Assembly (NCBI RefSeq): GCF_033708015.1
Contig: NZ_CP137920.1
Coordinates: 2,046,001-2,110,000 of the forward strand
DNA from: Proteus vulgaris
GTDB taxonomy: Bacteria > Pseudomonadota > Gammaproteobacteria > Enterobacterales > Enterobacteriaceae
Reading direction: 5' to 3'
Length of the DNA stretch: 64,000 bases
Shown here: positions 1-9,468 of the stretch, in pieces
Layout of the letters: each line of letters begins with the position of its first letter
How positions within the stretch are numbered: position 1 is the stretch's first letter
Notes under the pieces: model-generated
Told to the model about the DNA's origin: nothing
Database searches by the model: none
Seen by the model: the letters and a program-made list of their open reading frames with translations, nothing else
Position numbers and translations under genes: made by a program

Positions 1-1
1 T

Positions 2-481
2 TTACAATGGAATTCGCTACAAGAAATAACGGGAAGCGCCATTCGTTCACTCTCTTATTTACTTGATAAACATCCATTACAAATTGATATTTCTGCTGAG
101 TTATTGCTTTATTGTGATGGTAATTTAATAGAACGAGTTATCACAAACTTACTTGAAAATGCAGTAAAATATACGTCATCAAGCACAAAGCTAGGGGTAA
201 AAGCCTATATTGAAGCCCCTAAAATTCATGTTGAAGTGTGGGATGAAGGTCATGGGATCCCCACTGAGCAACTACAACTTATTTTTAATAAATTTTCACG
301 CGCAGTAAAAGAATCCGCCATTCCTGGTGTGGGATTAGGTTTAGCAATATGTAGCGCGATTATTCGCTTACATGAAGGTGAAATTTGGGCGGAAAACAAT
401 AAAAAAGGTGGAGCAAGTTTTCACTTTGTTCTACCTTTAAAATCACTCCCTGATATTGATGAGATTGAAATAAAACAGTGA
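2..481 (+). CDS. kdpD: Sensor histidine kinase KdpD, C-terminal part (cut by window edge)
   Basis: This is the C-terminal end of the potassium/turgor sensor kinase that phosphorylates KdpE. The reading frame is open from base 2, so the protein continues to the left of the window. What is present is the ATP-binding (HATPase) domain: an N box (NLLENAVKYT), a G1 box (WDEGHGIP), an F box (IFNKFSRA) and a G2 box (GVGLGLAI). The His-containing dimerisation helix and the membrane and Usp/KdpD input domains lie outside. The stop codon overlaps the GTG start of the response regulator (GTGA), so the two are translationally coupled. The identity rests on the KdpE-type partner and on the general resemblance of the catalytic domain to KdpD. 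Confidence 0.88.
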   Translation, partial: LQWNSLQEITGSAIRSLSYLLDKHPLQIDISAELLLYCDGNLIERVITNLLENAVKYTSSSTKLGVKAYIEAPKIHVEVWDEGHGIPTEQLQLIFNKFSRAVKESAIPGVGLGLAICSAIIRLHEGEIWAENNKKGGASFHFVLPLKSLPDIDEIEIKQ

Positions 482-1161
482 CTCCATATAACATTTTAAT
501 TATTGAAGATGAAAAAGAGATCTTACGTTTTGTTCGGCTTGCATTAGAGAACGAAGGATTTCGTGTTTATGAAGCCAATGAATGCCAACGAGGATTAATT
601 GAAGCCGCATCAAGAAAACCTGATTTAGTGATCCTCGATCTTGGTTTACCTGATAAAGATGGCCTCTGTTTTATTCAAGACTTTCGTCAATGGAGTAGCA
701 CACCGGTTATCGTACTTTCAGCACGAGATTCAGAACAAGATAAAGTAAAAGCACTAGATGCTGGAGCGGACGATTATCTGACAAAACCCTTTGGTATTAG
801 TGAACTCCTCGCCAGAGTCAGAGCATCACTACGCCGTTTTGTTAAACAAGAAACACAGAGCTCACAATTTTCTTTTGGTGATATTACAATTGATTGGGTT
901 AATCGTCTTGTTACTCGTCAAAATGAACCTGTTCATTTAACGCCAACAGAATTTCGTTTGCTAAGTGAATTGGTTAATAATAGTGGTAAAGTGCTTACGC
1001 AGCGGCATTTAATGCAACATGTCTGGGGGCCTAATTTTGTTGAACATAGCCACTATTTACGCATTTATATGGGACATTTACGCCAAAAACTAGAAGCAGA
1101 TCCCGCATGTCCAGTGCATTTAATGACCGAAACGGGGATCGGCTATCGATTTATGCCTTAA
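478..1161 (+). CDS. kdpE: Response regulator KdpE
   Basis: A 227-residue OmpR-family response regulator that, by homology, activates the kdpFABC high-affinity potassium pump. The receiver domain occupies about residues 4-115, with acidic residues near position 11, the phospho-acceptor Asp54 in VILDLGLPD, and the conserved Lys in TKPFG. The winged-helix DNA-binding domain covers about 130-225 (LTPTEFRLL, GIGYRF near the end). It starts with GTG, and this start overlaps the kdpD stop. The kdp pump genes would be expected upstream of kdpD, outside the window. Only about 20 bases separate its end from the convergent permease gene, and no clear terminator is visible there. Confidence 0.93.
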   Translation: MTPYNILIIEDEKEILRFVRLALENEGFRVYEANECQRGLIEAASRKPDLVILDLGLPDKDGLCFIQDFRQWSSTPVIVLSARDSEQDKVKALDAGADDYLTKPFGISELLARVRASLRRFVKQETQSSQFSFGDITIDWVNRLVTRQNEPVHLTPTEFRLLSELVNNSGKVLTQRHLMQHVWGPNFVEHSHYLRIYMGHLRQKLEADPACPVHLMTETGIGYRFMP

Positions 1162-1183
1162 TCTTCTTCATGAGATTATATGA

Positions 1184-2311
1184 TTAAGCCATCGCCGAAA
1201 TCGTTTTTCTAAAACGTAATAAAGCCAAGGCGAAAAAGACGGAACCAATAATAATCAAGATAATAAATTGTGGCCACACAATTGAGAAGTCAGCACCACG
1301 ATATAAAATAGCCTGAGCTAAGCTAACAAAGTGCGTAGTTGGCATTGTTTGCATTACATCCTGTACAAACTGAGGCATGCTTTCTCGTGATGTCATCCCT
1401 CCTGATAACATATTCAATGGTAACAATACCATAATCATCAATAAACCAAATTGAGGCATTGAACGAGCCATTGTTCCTAAAAAAATGCCGATTGAGGTTG
1501 TCGCAAATAAGCTTAAAGCAACACCACACATAAACAGCAGAACAGAGCCTTCGATAGGAACATGGAGTAAAGATTTCACAACTAATACTAACGACATGAC
1601 TGATGCCAATAAGACAACCAACCCCATTGACCATATCTTAGAAAGCATAATTTCAAAAGGCGTTACTGGCATAACCAGTAAGTGCTCAATGGTACCATGT
1701 TCACGCTCTCGGATTAATGCAGCCCCAGTTAATACTATCGATAACATAGTGATATTATTAATAATTGCCATAACAGAACCAAACCAAGATTGTGTCAGAT
1801 TCGGGTTAAAACTCATTCTAATTTCCAAATCAACAGGCAGTGGATCATTGGTTCTATTTTTCGCTAAAAAGGTTTTTGCTTCCCCCATGACAATGTTTTG
1901 AATATAGCTATTACCTAAGAAAGCTTGGCTCATCCTCGTTGCATCAATATTAACTTGTATTTCAGGTTTTCGACCCGCTAAGAGATCTCGCTGAAAATTA
2001 GGTGGAATATCAAGTGCAAAGGTATAAGTACCTCTATCCAATAAACCATCAATTTGCTCAGGCGTAATATCAGCTGGGGGTAAGAAATAAGGCATATAAA
2101 AACTATTTACAATACGTGCAGATAGCTGTGATTTGTCCTGATCCGCAACGGCAATCGGTGCGTGATGTAACGAACCAGGTGTAACCGTCGCTGATGAATA
2201 AATTGACACCGTAAAGGCAAACACAATTAACGCCAGCATAGCTTTATCACGAGAGAGACTGCGTAGCTCTTTTACGCCTAAATTAAACACATTTTGAATT
2301 GTGCGCCACAT
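1184..2311 (-). CDS. yhhJ: ABC-2 type export permease, YhhJ-like
   Basis: A 375-residue inner-membrane permease of the ABC-2 family. It has one N-terminal transmembrane helix (about residues 26-45), a large periplasmic loop of about 130 residues, and a cluster of five hydrophobic helices from about 175 to the end. The motif region REREHGTIEHLLVMPV is typical of ABC-2 permeases. It lies directly after the double-ATPase gene on the minus strand, with no gap between the stop of that gene and this ATG. In E. coli the same order yhiI-rbbA-yhhJ is found. The likely role is export of a small molecule or drug together with the adaptor. The substrate is unknown. Confidence 0.85.
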   Translation of the reverse strand: MWRTIQNVFNLGVKELRSLSRDKAMLALIVFAFTVSIYSSATVTPGSLHHAPIAVADQDKSQLSARIVNSFYMPYFLPPADITPEQIDGLLDRGTYTFALDIPPNFQRDLLAGRKPEIQVNIDATRMSQAFLGNSYIQNIVMGEAKTFLAKNRTNDPLPVDLEIRMSFNPNLTQSWFGSVMAIINNITMLSIVLTGAALIREREHGTIEHLLVMPVTPFEIMLSKIWSMGLVVLLASVMSLVLVVKSLLHVPIEGSVLLFMCGVALSLFATTSIGIFLGTMARSMPQFGLLMIMVLLPLNMLSGGMTSRESMPQFVQDVMQTMPTTHFVSLAQAILYRGADFSIVWPQFIILIIIGSVFFALALLRFRKTISAMA

Positions 2312-5080
2312 TTAAGCCTCCTGCTTTTTCAAGAAAAAGACACTCAACCCAATCACAATTGGGATAGTGATAAGCAAAGGAATAAAAGACCAAGGTAAAT
2401 CAAACAGGTTTAATCCCTTAGAGAATGTCCCTCGTGAGATAGTTAAAAAGTGGGATGTAGGATAAATATGCCCTATCCATTTACCTATACCTTCCAGAGA
2501 CGAAACAGGATCAATCATTCCTGAAAATTGTGTTGCTGGAATTAAGGTAATAATTGAAGTACCAAAGATGGCCGCAATCTGGCTTTTCATAAAGCAAGAA
2601 ATAAGCAATCCCATTCCAGTGGCAATCGTAATATAGAGTAATGCACCTAAAGAAAGCGTTAACATACTCCCTTTAAAACTTACTCCAAACACAAAGACCG
2701 AAAGCGCACAGAGCATAAAAAAGTTAAACATACCCAATAAGATATAAGGAAATTGCTTACCTAATAAAAACTCTGCTTTGGTAATAGGTGTAACATAAAG
2801 GTTGATAATGGAGCCAAGCTCTTTTTCACGAACAACGCTCAACGCACTTAACATTGCGGGGATCATCATTAATAAAAGAGGAATAACAGCAGGTACAATT
2901 GCGGGTAAACTTTTAACATCAGGGTTATAGCGATAGCGAGTTTCGATATCAATGGGTGATAATTTATCAACCACATTTGTTGGCTGACGCATTGCCATAT
3001 CAAGCATCCATGTTAAATGCATAGCCTGAATATAACCGCGAACAGTTTCAGCCCGATTAGGCATTGCACCATCGATCCAAACACCTATTTTTACAGTATT
3101 ACCTTTGGCAACATCCCGTGCAAAGTTAGGTGGGATTTCAATCGCCACCGTAATATCACCACTACGTAACCGTTTTTCCAATTGGTCATAATCTGTGATG
3201 GGCGCCTTTTCAATAAAATAACGAGAGCCTGAAAGGTTTTGGCTATATGCCTGACTTAACCCTGTTTGATCTCTATCCATAATACCGAAGCGTAAATTTT
3301 CAACATCCAAACTAATGCCGTAACCCATAATAAACATCAGGATCACCGTACCTAACAGCGCTAAAGTAAGACGTACAGGATCTCGGCGTAATTCCATACC
3401 TTCACGAATACTATAACTAAATAAACGTCGTAAGCTAAATCTTTGTTTTAACGCTTTTTCCGCACTTTCATGAGTGGATGCTGGAAGTTGTAGGCTTTTT
3501 TCATCAAGTTCAGGTGCTTCTTGCTCACCAGATGCTTTTTTAAGGTAATCAATAAAAACGGCTTCAAGCGTATCAAATTGGCTATTTTTAACTAAATTTG
3601 CAGGTGTATCTGTGACTAATACTTTACCCGCATGCATCAGTGACATTCGGTCACAACGTGCAGCTTCATTCATAAAGTGAGTTGAAATAAAAATAGTGAC
3701 ACCGTCACGTCTTGATAAATCAACCATCAAGTTCCAAAACATATCTCGTGCAATAGGGTCAACCCCTGAAGTCGGCTCATCCAATATCAACATTTCAGGT
3801 TTATGGATAACAGCAACGGCGAGCGATAAACGCTGACGAATACCTAATGGCAACCCATCGGGCATCATTTCTTCAACATCAGTTAAATTAAAACGCTCAC
3901 TCATTTCCTTAACACGTTGAGGAATGTCCTCTTCTGGAATATGAAAAAGCTTGGCATGTAATTCAAGGTTTTGACGTACAGTCAATTCACTATAAAGTGA
4001 AAATGCTTGAGACATATAGCCAACACGTCGGCGCGTTTCAATATCTTTAGGATCAACTTCTTGACCAAATAACCAAGCTCGCCCTTCACTCGCCTCAAGT
4101 AAACCTGTCAGCATTTTCATGGTGGTCGATTTACCACAACCATTTGATCCTAAGAATCCAAAAATTTCACCTTTAGGAATACGAAAGCTTACATGGTCTA
4201 CGGCAACAAATTGTCCAAAACGCATGGTTAAATCTTGTGCTTCAATGGCGATAGTATCATCGTCACTTTTATCTCTGGGAGGGATAATCACTTTTTGGTG
4301 ATCTTTCTTTTTCTCTTCTGGCAATAACTCGATAAAAGCAGCTTCTAATTCATCAGTATGAGTTTGAGCTTTTAATTCATCAGCGTGACCTGTTGCTAAT
4401 ATTTTTCCTGCATCCATAGCAACCAACCAATCAAAACGCTCAGCTTCTTCCATATACGCGGTCGCAACTAATACGCTCATATTTTTTTTGCGCTTACGTA
4501 TACGATTAATTAACTCCCAAAATTGTGCTCGTGATAATGGGTCAACGCCCGTAGTCGGTTCATCAAGAATGAGTAATTCTGGATCATGAATAAGCGCACA
4601 ACATAACCCCAGTTTTTGTTTCATTCCTCCTGAAAGTTTACCCGCAGGTCTATCTCGAAATGGCGCTAACCCCGTACTTTCAAGTAAGTCATTTATGCGT
4701 TCTACCCGCTCTTGTTTTGATTGCCCAAATAAACGTCCAAAGAAATCAACATTTTCAAAAACAGAAAGTGTGTGATAAAGATTTTTACCTAATCCTTGCG
4801 GCATATACGCAATAAGTGGGCAGACGGCTCTTCGGTGTTCAACATCATTCATATCACCGTTTAAAACAATTACTTGTCCTGTTTGGATTTCTCTTGCACC
4901 AGAAATAAGAGAGATCAAGCTTGATTTCCCTACACCATCAGGACCAATTAACCCGACCATTTTTCCAGCAGGAATAGCCAATGTCACATCATCAAGCGCT
5001 TTGGTATCGCCATAATGTTGGGATACATGAGTCAATTCAATGATATGAGAATGGTTTTGCGTTCTCATTGTTTGACTCAT
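2312..5080 (-). CDS. rbbA: RbbA-like fusion of two ABC ATPases and an ABC-2 permease
   Basis: A 922-residue protein with two ATP-binding cassettes followed by a membrane domain. The first cassette has Walker A GPDGVGKS at residues 46-53, a canonical LSGGM signature and [13 protein letters not shown]. The second has Walker [10 protein letters not shown] and [12 protein letters not shown], but its signature is degenerate ([11 protein letters not shown]), as in E. coli RbbA from memory. From about residue 550 there is an ABC-2 permease with a periplasmic loop. E. coli RbbA has been reported as a ribosome-bound ATPase, but the gene context here, between an HlyD-type adaptor and a second permease, supports an exporter role. 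Its start overlaps the end of the adaptor gene by four bases. Confidence 0.88.
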   Translation of the reverse strand: MSQTMRTQNHSHIIELTHVSQHYGDTKALDDVTLAIPAGKMVGLIGPDGVGKSSLISLISGAREIQTGQVIVLNGDMNDVEHRRAVCPLIAYMPQGLGKNLYHTLSVFENVDFFGRLFGQSKQERVERINDLLESTGLAPFRDRPAGKLSGGMKQKLGLCCALIHDPELLILDEPTTGVDPLSRAQFWELINRIRKRKKNMSVLVATAYMEEAERFDWLVAMDAGKILATGHADELKAQTHTDELEAAFIELLPEEKKKDHQKVIIPPRDKSDDDTIAIEAQDLTMRFGQFVAVDHVSFRIPKGEIFGFLGSNGCGKSTTMKMLTGLLEASEGRAWLFGQEVDPKDIETRRRVGYMSQAFSLYSELTVRQNLELHAKLFHIPEEDIPQRVKEMSERFNLTDVEEMMPDGLPLGIRQRLSLAVAVIHKPEMLILDEPTSGVDPIARDMFWNLMVDLSRRDGVTIFISTHFMNEAARCDRMSLMHAGKVLVTDTPANLVKNSQFDTLEAVFIDYLKKASGEQEAPELDEKSLQLPASTHESAEKALKQRFSLRRLFSYSIREGMELRRDPVRLTLALLGTVILMFIMGYGISLDVENLRFGIMDRDQTGLSQAYSQNLSGSRYFIEKAPITDYDQLEKRLRSGDITVAIEIPPNFARDVAKGNTVKIGVWIDGAMPNRAETVRGYIQAMHLTWMLDMAMRQPTNVVDKLSPIDIETRYRYNPDVKSLPAIVPAVIPLLLMMIPAMLSALSVVREKELGSIINLYVTPITKAEFLLGKQFPYILLGMFNFFMLCALSVFVFGVSFKGSMLTLSLGALLYITIATGMGLLISCFMKSQIAAIFGTSIITLIPATQFSGMIDPVSSLEGIGKWIGHIYPTSHFLTISRGTFSKGLNLFDLPWSFIPLLITIPIVIGLSVFFLKKQEA

Positions 5081-6150
5081 TGCGGTAATTTCACCTCTAA
5101 ATCAGTTGGCCAAGATTGAGTATTATCTAAACGAATATAAGCACGTCCTGGTAAACCCGTTTTTACATATTCAAGGTGTTTTTCAAGTAATTCAGGTGAA
5201 ATTCGCGCTCTTACACGGAACATGAGTTTTAATCGTTCATTATCAGTTTCAACGGTTTTGGGTGTAAATTGAGCGACACTCGCAACGTAAGTTGTTTTTG
5301 CAGGAATAACAATATGAGGTGCCGCATCTAAAATAATGTGAACTTCACTTCCTAATGCCGCTTTACCCGCCGCTTCTGTTGGTAAAAAGAACGTCATATA
5401 GACATCACTGAGATCGACCATATTTAATACACGGCCCCCCGCACCTAAAACTTCACCCGGCTCTGCGACACGATACTGAACTCGACCATTACGTGGTGCT
5501 TTTAAAATGCTGTCATCTAATTCTGCTAAAATGCGTCTTTCAGTTGCTGTTGCAGCGTCCACTTTTGTATTAGCTTGAATGATCCCTGCTTTAGCCGATT
5601 CTATTGCTGCGATGGTGGCGGTTTCTTGCGCTTTAGCGGCTTCAACGGCTGCTCTTGCCCCTTCTGTTCTAGCAATATCATCATCTAATTGTTGAATAGA
5701 AATCGCATTCGTTTTGACTAATGCACGAGAACGATTGAGTCTTTTTTGTGCGGCATCAAGCTCAGCAATACGTTGACGAACAACGGCCTGAGCAGCAAGT
5801 TGTTCACTTTTACGTTGCGACAATGCTGATTGTGCAGTCACCACACTACTTTTTGCTTGATTTAATTGCGCTTGAACTTCATGAAGTTGTTCTTTAAGTG
5901 TTCGAGTATCCATGTTTGCTAACACTTCACCCGCTTTAACAAAATCACCTTCTTGAACTAAAATAGAATCGATTCTTCCCGGAGTTTTCGTTGAAATATC
6001 AATTTCTGTTGCTTCTATTCTCCCATTACTTTGAGCAAATCCTGAAGGAAGTGTTGGTGCCTGAGATTTCCACCAAAAAATTCCCGCGGCAATAATCGCG
6101 ACGAGAATAATGCTATAAACAAAAAAACGACTCTTTTTTTGATTTTTCAT
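5077..6150 (-). CDS. yhiI: HlyD-family membrane fusion protein, YhiI-like
   Basis: A 357-residue periplasmic adaptor. It has one N-terminal membrane anchor (about residues 9-26), a lipoyl/barrel-sandwich half ([21 protein letters not shown]), a long alpha-helical hairpin rich in Ala, Gln and Arg (about 85-210), the second half of the lipoyl domain ([19 protein letters not shown]) and a beta barrel. It is the first gene of a three-gene minus-strand operon with the RbbA-like ATPase and the YhhJ-like permease. A good ribosome site (AGGAAGG) lies upstream of the ATG. No outer-membrane channel is encoded next to it, so a TolC-type protein from elsewhere is presumably used. Confidence 0.88.
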   Translation of the reverse strand: MKNQKKSRFFVYSIILVAIIAAGIFWWKSQAPTLPSGFAQSNGRIEATEIDISTKTPGRIDSILVQEGDFVKAGEVLANMDTRTLKEQLHEVQAQLNQAKSSVVTAQSALSQRKSEQLAAQAVVRQRIAELDAAQKRLNRSRALVKTNAISIQQLDDDIARTEGARAAVEAAKAQETATIAAIESAKAGIIQANTKVDAATATERRILAELDDSILKAPRNGRVQYRVAEPGEVLGAGGRVLNMVDLSDVYMTFFLPTEAAGKAALGSEVHIILDAAPHIVIPAKTTYVASVAQFTPKTVETDNERLKLMFRVRARISPELLEKHLEYVKTGLPGRAYIRLDNTQSWPTDLEVKLPQ

Positions 6151-6991
6151 ATAAATTATTTAACCTTCCTTTAGCCATAAAAGAATACCAAAAATATGTT
6201 TATCCGCTGTATGTAAGAAAATAGTTAAATAATGAAGCGTATTAATTTTTTATTTTATCTCTATTTAAAAATAGTTCATTTTTATTGATAAAGCTAACGT
6301 ACGCACTATAAAAAAATAAAAAAACTAAAGGCTAACCTTATGAATTATAAATATTATGTCATTATAATAGAGCCTTAACTCAAATTAATGTAGTACTTTT
6401 ATCACATAATCGACCATCTATTTTTGATTATTCAAGGAAACACACAAATTGTATATAGAAACCCCATTTTTCATTACATGAAAAACCAAATGAAATAATA
6501 ACAAAGTGTTATCAACATATTAATCAATATAAAAAACCACTTATTTTTTTAATAAAAATCAAGCTCAAAACTGAGTCATGCCCTAATTTAAAATCATTAA
6601 AAATTGTATTTGTTATATCATTTAGTGAATTTTATATTTTAAATTTCATCATATAAAATAAAAACAAAAAGTAAAAATAGCATTATTATTTTTAAAAATA
6701 CGATTAGCTACGTTTTATATTTATTCTCTTCATTAAATCAAAAAATATTTAAAATATGCAATATATTGATTTTATTTAAAAATAATAAAAATAAGCGATT
6801 ATATGATGAAGATCGACAAATTAAAAAGAAAGTTGAGTGTTCAGACCACTTATACCGTAAACTTTTTATATAGTGATTATTGCAGTTAGTTATCAAAGTA
6901 CGTTGATGTAATTAATTAGAATTTCAGATCAAGATCCTAACATCCACATGATGATACCACGTCAATTTTAATTAAAAACGAGAAAGATTAT
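6151..6991. other. Long AT-rich divergent intergenic region
   Basis: About 840 bases between the divergent adaptor and asparaginase genes, built largely of A/T runs. It must contain the promoters of both transcription units. I see no convincing ORF, RNA gene or perfect regulator box. Its length and composition are unusual next to the tightly packed operon on its left, and could hide an untranslated RNA or the remains of a lost gene. Confidence 0.5.
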
Positions 6992-8026
6992 ATGAATAAT
7001 ATTAAATATAAACTTGCCACAATGACACTTTGTACCCTGTTTGCTAGCTCTGTTTTTGCAAATACCGAAGCCCCTATTCGTCTTGTTATTCATGGTGGTG
7101 CAGGCACAATCACTAAAGACACCATTACGCCAGAACAAGAAAAAGAATATAAAGAAAAACTAACCGAAGCATTAAATGCTGGATATGCTGTTTTAAATAG
7201 TGGCGGCACCAGCATCGAAGCTGTTCAAAAATCCATTAATGTCATGGAAGATTCCCCCTTATTTAATGCAGGGAAAGGGGCCGTTTTCACCCATGATGGC
7301 CGTAATGAACTTGATGCTTCTATTATGGATGGTAAAACCCGTAAAGCTGGCGCTGTTGCGGGTGTAACTACAGTTAAAAATCCAATTAATGCGGCCATTG
7401 CCGTGATGGAAAAAAGCCCACATGTTATGATGGTTTCTAACGGTGCTGATCTTTTTGCTAAAGAACAAGGGCTTACTATCGTTGATCCGTCCTATTTTAG
7501 AACTGAACATCGTTGGCAACAACTTCAAAAAGCCATAGAAAAAGAACAAGTCGTTTTAGATCATGATGGTAAAACAGCGGCTCTTTTTGTTGATCCGATG
7601 ATGTATGATTATAAATATGGCACTGTTGGTGCAGTTGCTCTTGACCAACATGGAAACTTGGCAGCGGGAACCTCTACGGGAGGAATGACAAATAAGCGTT
7701 ATGGTCGAGTCGGTGATTCCCCTATTATTGGTGCAGGTAATTATGCTGATAATGAAACTGTTGCGGTATCAGCAACAGGATCGGGTGAAATGTTTATTAG
7801 AACCTTAACTGCCTTCAATATCGCAGCTCAAGTTAAATATAAAAATTTACCTTTAGAAGAAGCGGCTCAAAATGCACTTGATGAAGTTAAAGCGATTAAT
7901 GGTAGTGGCGGTGTTATCGTATTAGATAAGACAGGTAACTACACAATGAGTTTTAATTCTGAAGGTATGTACCGTGGCACAATTGGTAATGATGGAAAAC
8001 CCGTTGTCGCAATTTATAAAGAGTAA
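6992..8026 (+). CDS. Secreted isoaspartyl peptidase / L-asparaginase (plant-type, Ntn hydrolase)
   Basis: A 344-residue member of the type 2 (plant-type) asparaginase family, which cleaves isoaspartyl dipeptides and L-asparagine after autoproteolysis. Family hallmarks are the N-terminal IHGGAGT (about residues 34-40), NAGKGAVF with DGRNELDASIMDG (about 92-114), and the autocleavage site YG-TVGAVA, which makes Thr211 the predicted nucleophile, followed by GTSTGGMTNKRYGRVGDSPIIGAG. The first 23 residues form a Sec signal peptide with a likely cut after VFA, so the product is predicted to be periplasmic. E. coli IaaA lacks such a signal (from memory). It is monocistronic, with a weak ribosome site (GAGAAAG) upstream. 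It could supply aspartate from peptides or asparagine in the periplasm. Confidence 0.9.
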   Translation: MNNIKYKLATMTLCTLFASSVFANTEAPIRLVIHGGAGTITKDTITPEQEKEYKEKLTEALNAGYAVLNSGGTSIEAVQKSINVMEDSPLFNAGKGAVFTHDGRNELDASIMDGKTRKAGAVAGVTTVKNPINAAIAVMEKSPHVMMVSNGADLFAKEQGLTIVDPSYFRTEHRWQQLQKAIEKEQVVLDHDGKTAALFVDPMMYDYKYGTVGAVALDQHGNLAAGTSTGGMTNKRYGRVGDSPIIGAGNYADNETVAVSATGSGEMFIRTLTAFNIAAQVKYKNLPLEEAAQNALDEVKAINGSGGVIVLDKTGNYTMSFNSEGMYRGTIGNDGKPVVAIYKE

Positions 8027-8045
8027 TTTAACTACCCCTTGATGA

Positions 8046-8117
8046 TTTCGCACCCAATTTTTACCCGTTTCACCGCAATTTTTAAGCGGATAAAAGGTGA
8101 AAATCGTGGGTGCGAAA
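8046..8117. repeat. Nested inverted repeat (extended palindrome) between asparaginase and recombinase genes
   Basis: The outer arms TTTCGCACCCA (8046-8056) and TGGGTGCGAAA (8107-8117) are perfect inverse complements over 11 bases. Inside them lies a second pair, TTTCACC (8068-8074) and GGTGAAA (8096-8102), with CCGC/GCGG at its centre. The whole would fold as one long, interrupted hairpin. It could act as a terminator for the asparaginase gene, although no T-run follows directly. Its size and its place about 250 bases before a tyrosine recombinase gene also fit a recombination or regulatory site. Confidence 0.75.
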
Positions 8118-8365
8118 ACGATATAAGCGCCTTTTTCCTCTTCTTAGTCCCTACTCTTTTTCTTAATCCTATCTGCCACTTTTTTCCCTTAACTTAATGA
8201 GTCTGTTATTTACCCTAAAAACGCTCACTTAGCCCTCATTATGACGATAAAATAAACAAGATCATTTCTACTTATTAAAATGATCCTTTGAAAAAGTAGC
8301 TTTTTTCTTTTTTAGATCTGTTAGAATATTCATCATGGTTATGTTGGTTTAATAAGGAAATCACA

Positions 8366-9358
8366 GTGGAATTTCACCACGACGATCAGGAGCTTCCGCC
8401 TGAAAAATCACTTGTATTGTCTGAAAAACACACATTATTGGATCTAAATGCAACATTTACCTCACCCGCTCATACCAATCCCGCATTAGCCTATTTGATG
8501 AGTTTAGGGTCAAAACGTAGCCGTCAAACAATGGGATCTTTTTTAACTATTGTGGCTAAGATGATCGGTTTTTCTTCTCTAAAAAATTGCCAATGGGGAG
8601 CACTTCGCCGTCATCATATTCAAGCTATTATTGATATGTTATCTGATGCCAATAAAGCCCCCGCGACTATCAATACATATCTTGCCGCATTAAAAGGTGT
8701 TGCTTTAGAAGCTTGGGCAATGAAACAAATGGATACTGAAAGTTATCAGCATATCCGCCAAGTTAAATCGGTAAGAGGAAGTCGATTACCCAAAGGTCGC
8801 GCACTAACCAGTAATGAAATTCGTGCTTTATTTAGAAGTTGTGAAAAAGACAATTCATCGAAAGGTTTAAGAGATGCCGCAATATTAAGTGTGTTATTAG
8901 GGTGTGGATTACGTCGTTCAGAAATAGTGGCACTTAATTACGAGCATATCCAATTTCGCGATCAAGCTTTTCTTGTTAGAGGTAAAGGTAATAAAGAACG
9001 AATGTCTTATATGCCTGATGATACTTGGGATCGTGTTCAATTATGGATTGATGAAATAAGGGGCACACAAGATGGCCCTCTTTTCACTCGCATTCGTCGG
9101 TTTGATGATGTCACCGATGAGCGGATCACCGATCAGGCCATTTACTATATTTTAGAAACTCGGCAAAAAGAAAGTGGTATTGATAAATTTGCTCCTCATG
9201 ATCTAAGAAGAACATTTGCATCTGCTATGCTTGATAATGGTGAAGATATTGTCACTGTAAAAGATGCGATGGGACATGCCAGTATTATGACGACTCAACG
9301 TTATGATAGACGTGGAGATGATCGTTTAAGAAAAGCAGCGAGACATTTGCGTTTTTAA
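8366..9358 (+). CDS. Tyrosine-type site-specific recombinase / integrase
   Basis: A 330-residue tyrosine recombinase. The core-binding (SAM-like) domain covers about residues 35-125 and the catalytic domain about 145-325. All catalytic residues are visible: Arg183 (CGLRRSE), Lys207 or Lys210 in the GKGNKER turn, His278 and Arg281 (HDLRRTF), His304 (GHAS) and nucleophile Tyr313 (TQRYDRR). It starts at GTG with an AAGGAA ribosome site. It is somewhat longer than XerC/XerD because of its N-terminus. No phage or integron genes flank it, so it is an orphan recombinase. A complex palindrome lies upstream. It may act on a local invertible or excisable site, but no such pair of sites was found by eye. 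Confidence 0.9.
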   Translation: MEFHHDDQELPPEKSLVLSEKHTLLDLNATFTSPAHTNPALAYLMSLGSKRSRQTMGSFLTIVAKMIGFSSLKNCQWGALRRHHIQAIIDMLSDANKAPATINTYLAALKGVALEAWAMKQMDTESYQHIRQVKSVRGSRLPKGRALTSNEIRALFRSCEKDNSSKGLRDAAILSVLLGCGLRRSEIVALNYEHIQFRDQAFLVRGKGNKERMSYMPDDTWDRVQLWIDEIRGTQDGPLFTRIRRFDDVTDERITDQAIYYILETRQKESGIDKFAPHDLRRTFASAMLDNGEDIVTVKDAMGHASIMTTQRYDRRGDDRLRKAARHLRF

Positions 9359-9412
9359 ATTTTATTTATAAATACCCTATTATAAAAAATATCTATTTGA
9401 TAATACGTCTTA

Positions 9413-9455
9413 AAATCCCCAATTATCGGATTGTTGTCCAATAATTAGGGATTTT
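9413..9455. terminator. Bidirectional terminator between recombinase gene and amn
   Basis: A long imperfect hairpin whose left arm begins AAATCCCC and whose right arm ends AGGGATTTTT, with a TTGTTG loop. A-rich and T-rich flanks let it serve both converging genes. Confidence 0.8.
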
Positions 9456-9468
9456 TATTGCTTACCTT

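Noticed and set aside
6505..6530. FNR-like half-sites before the asparaginase gene
   Set aside because: The ATCAA elements are in the same orientation and do not form the TTGAT-N4-ATCAA palindrome.
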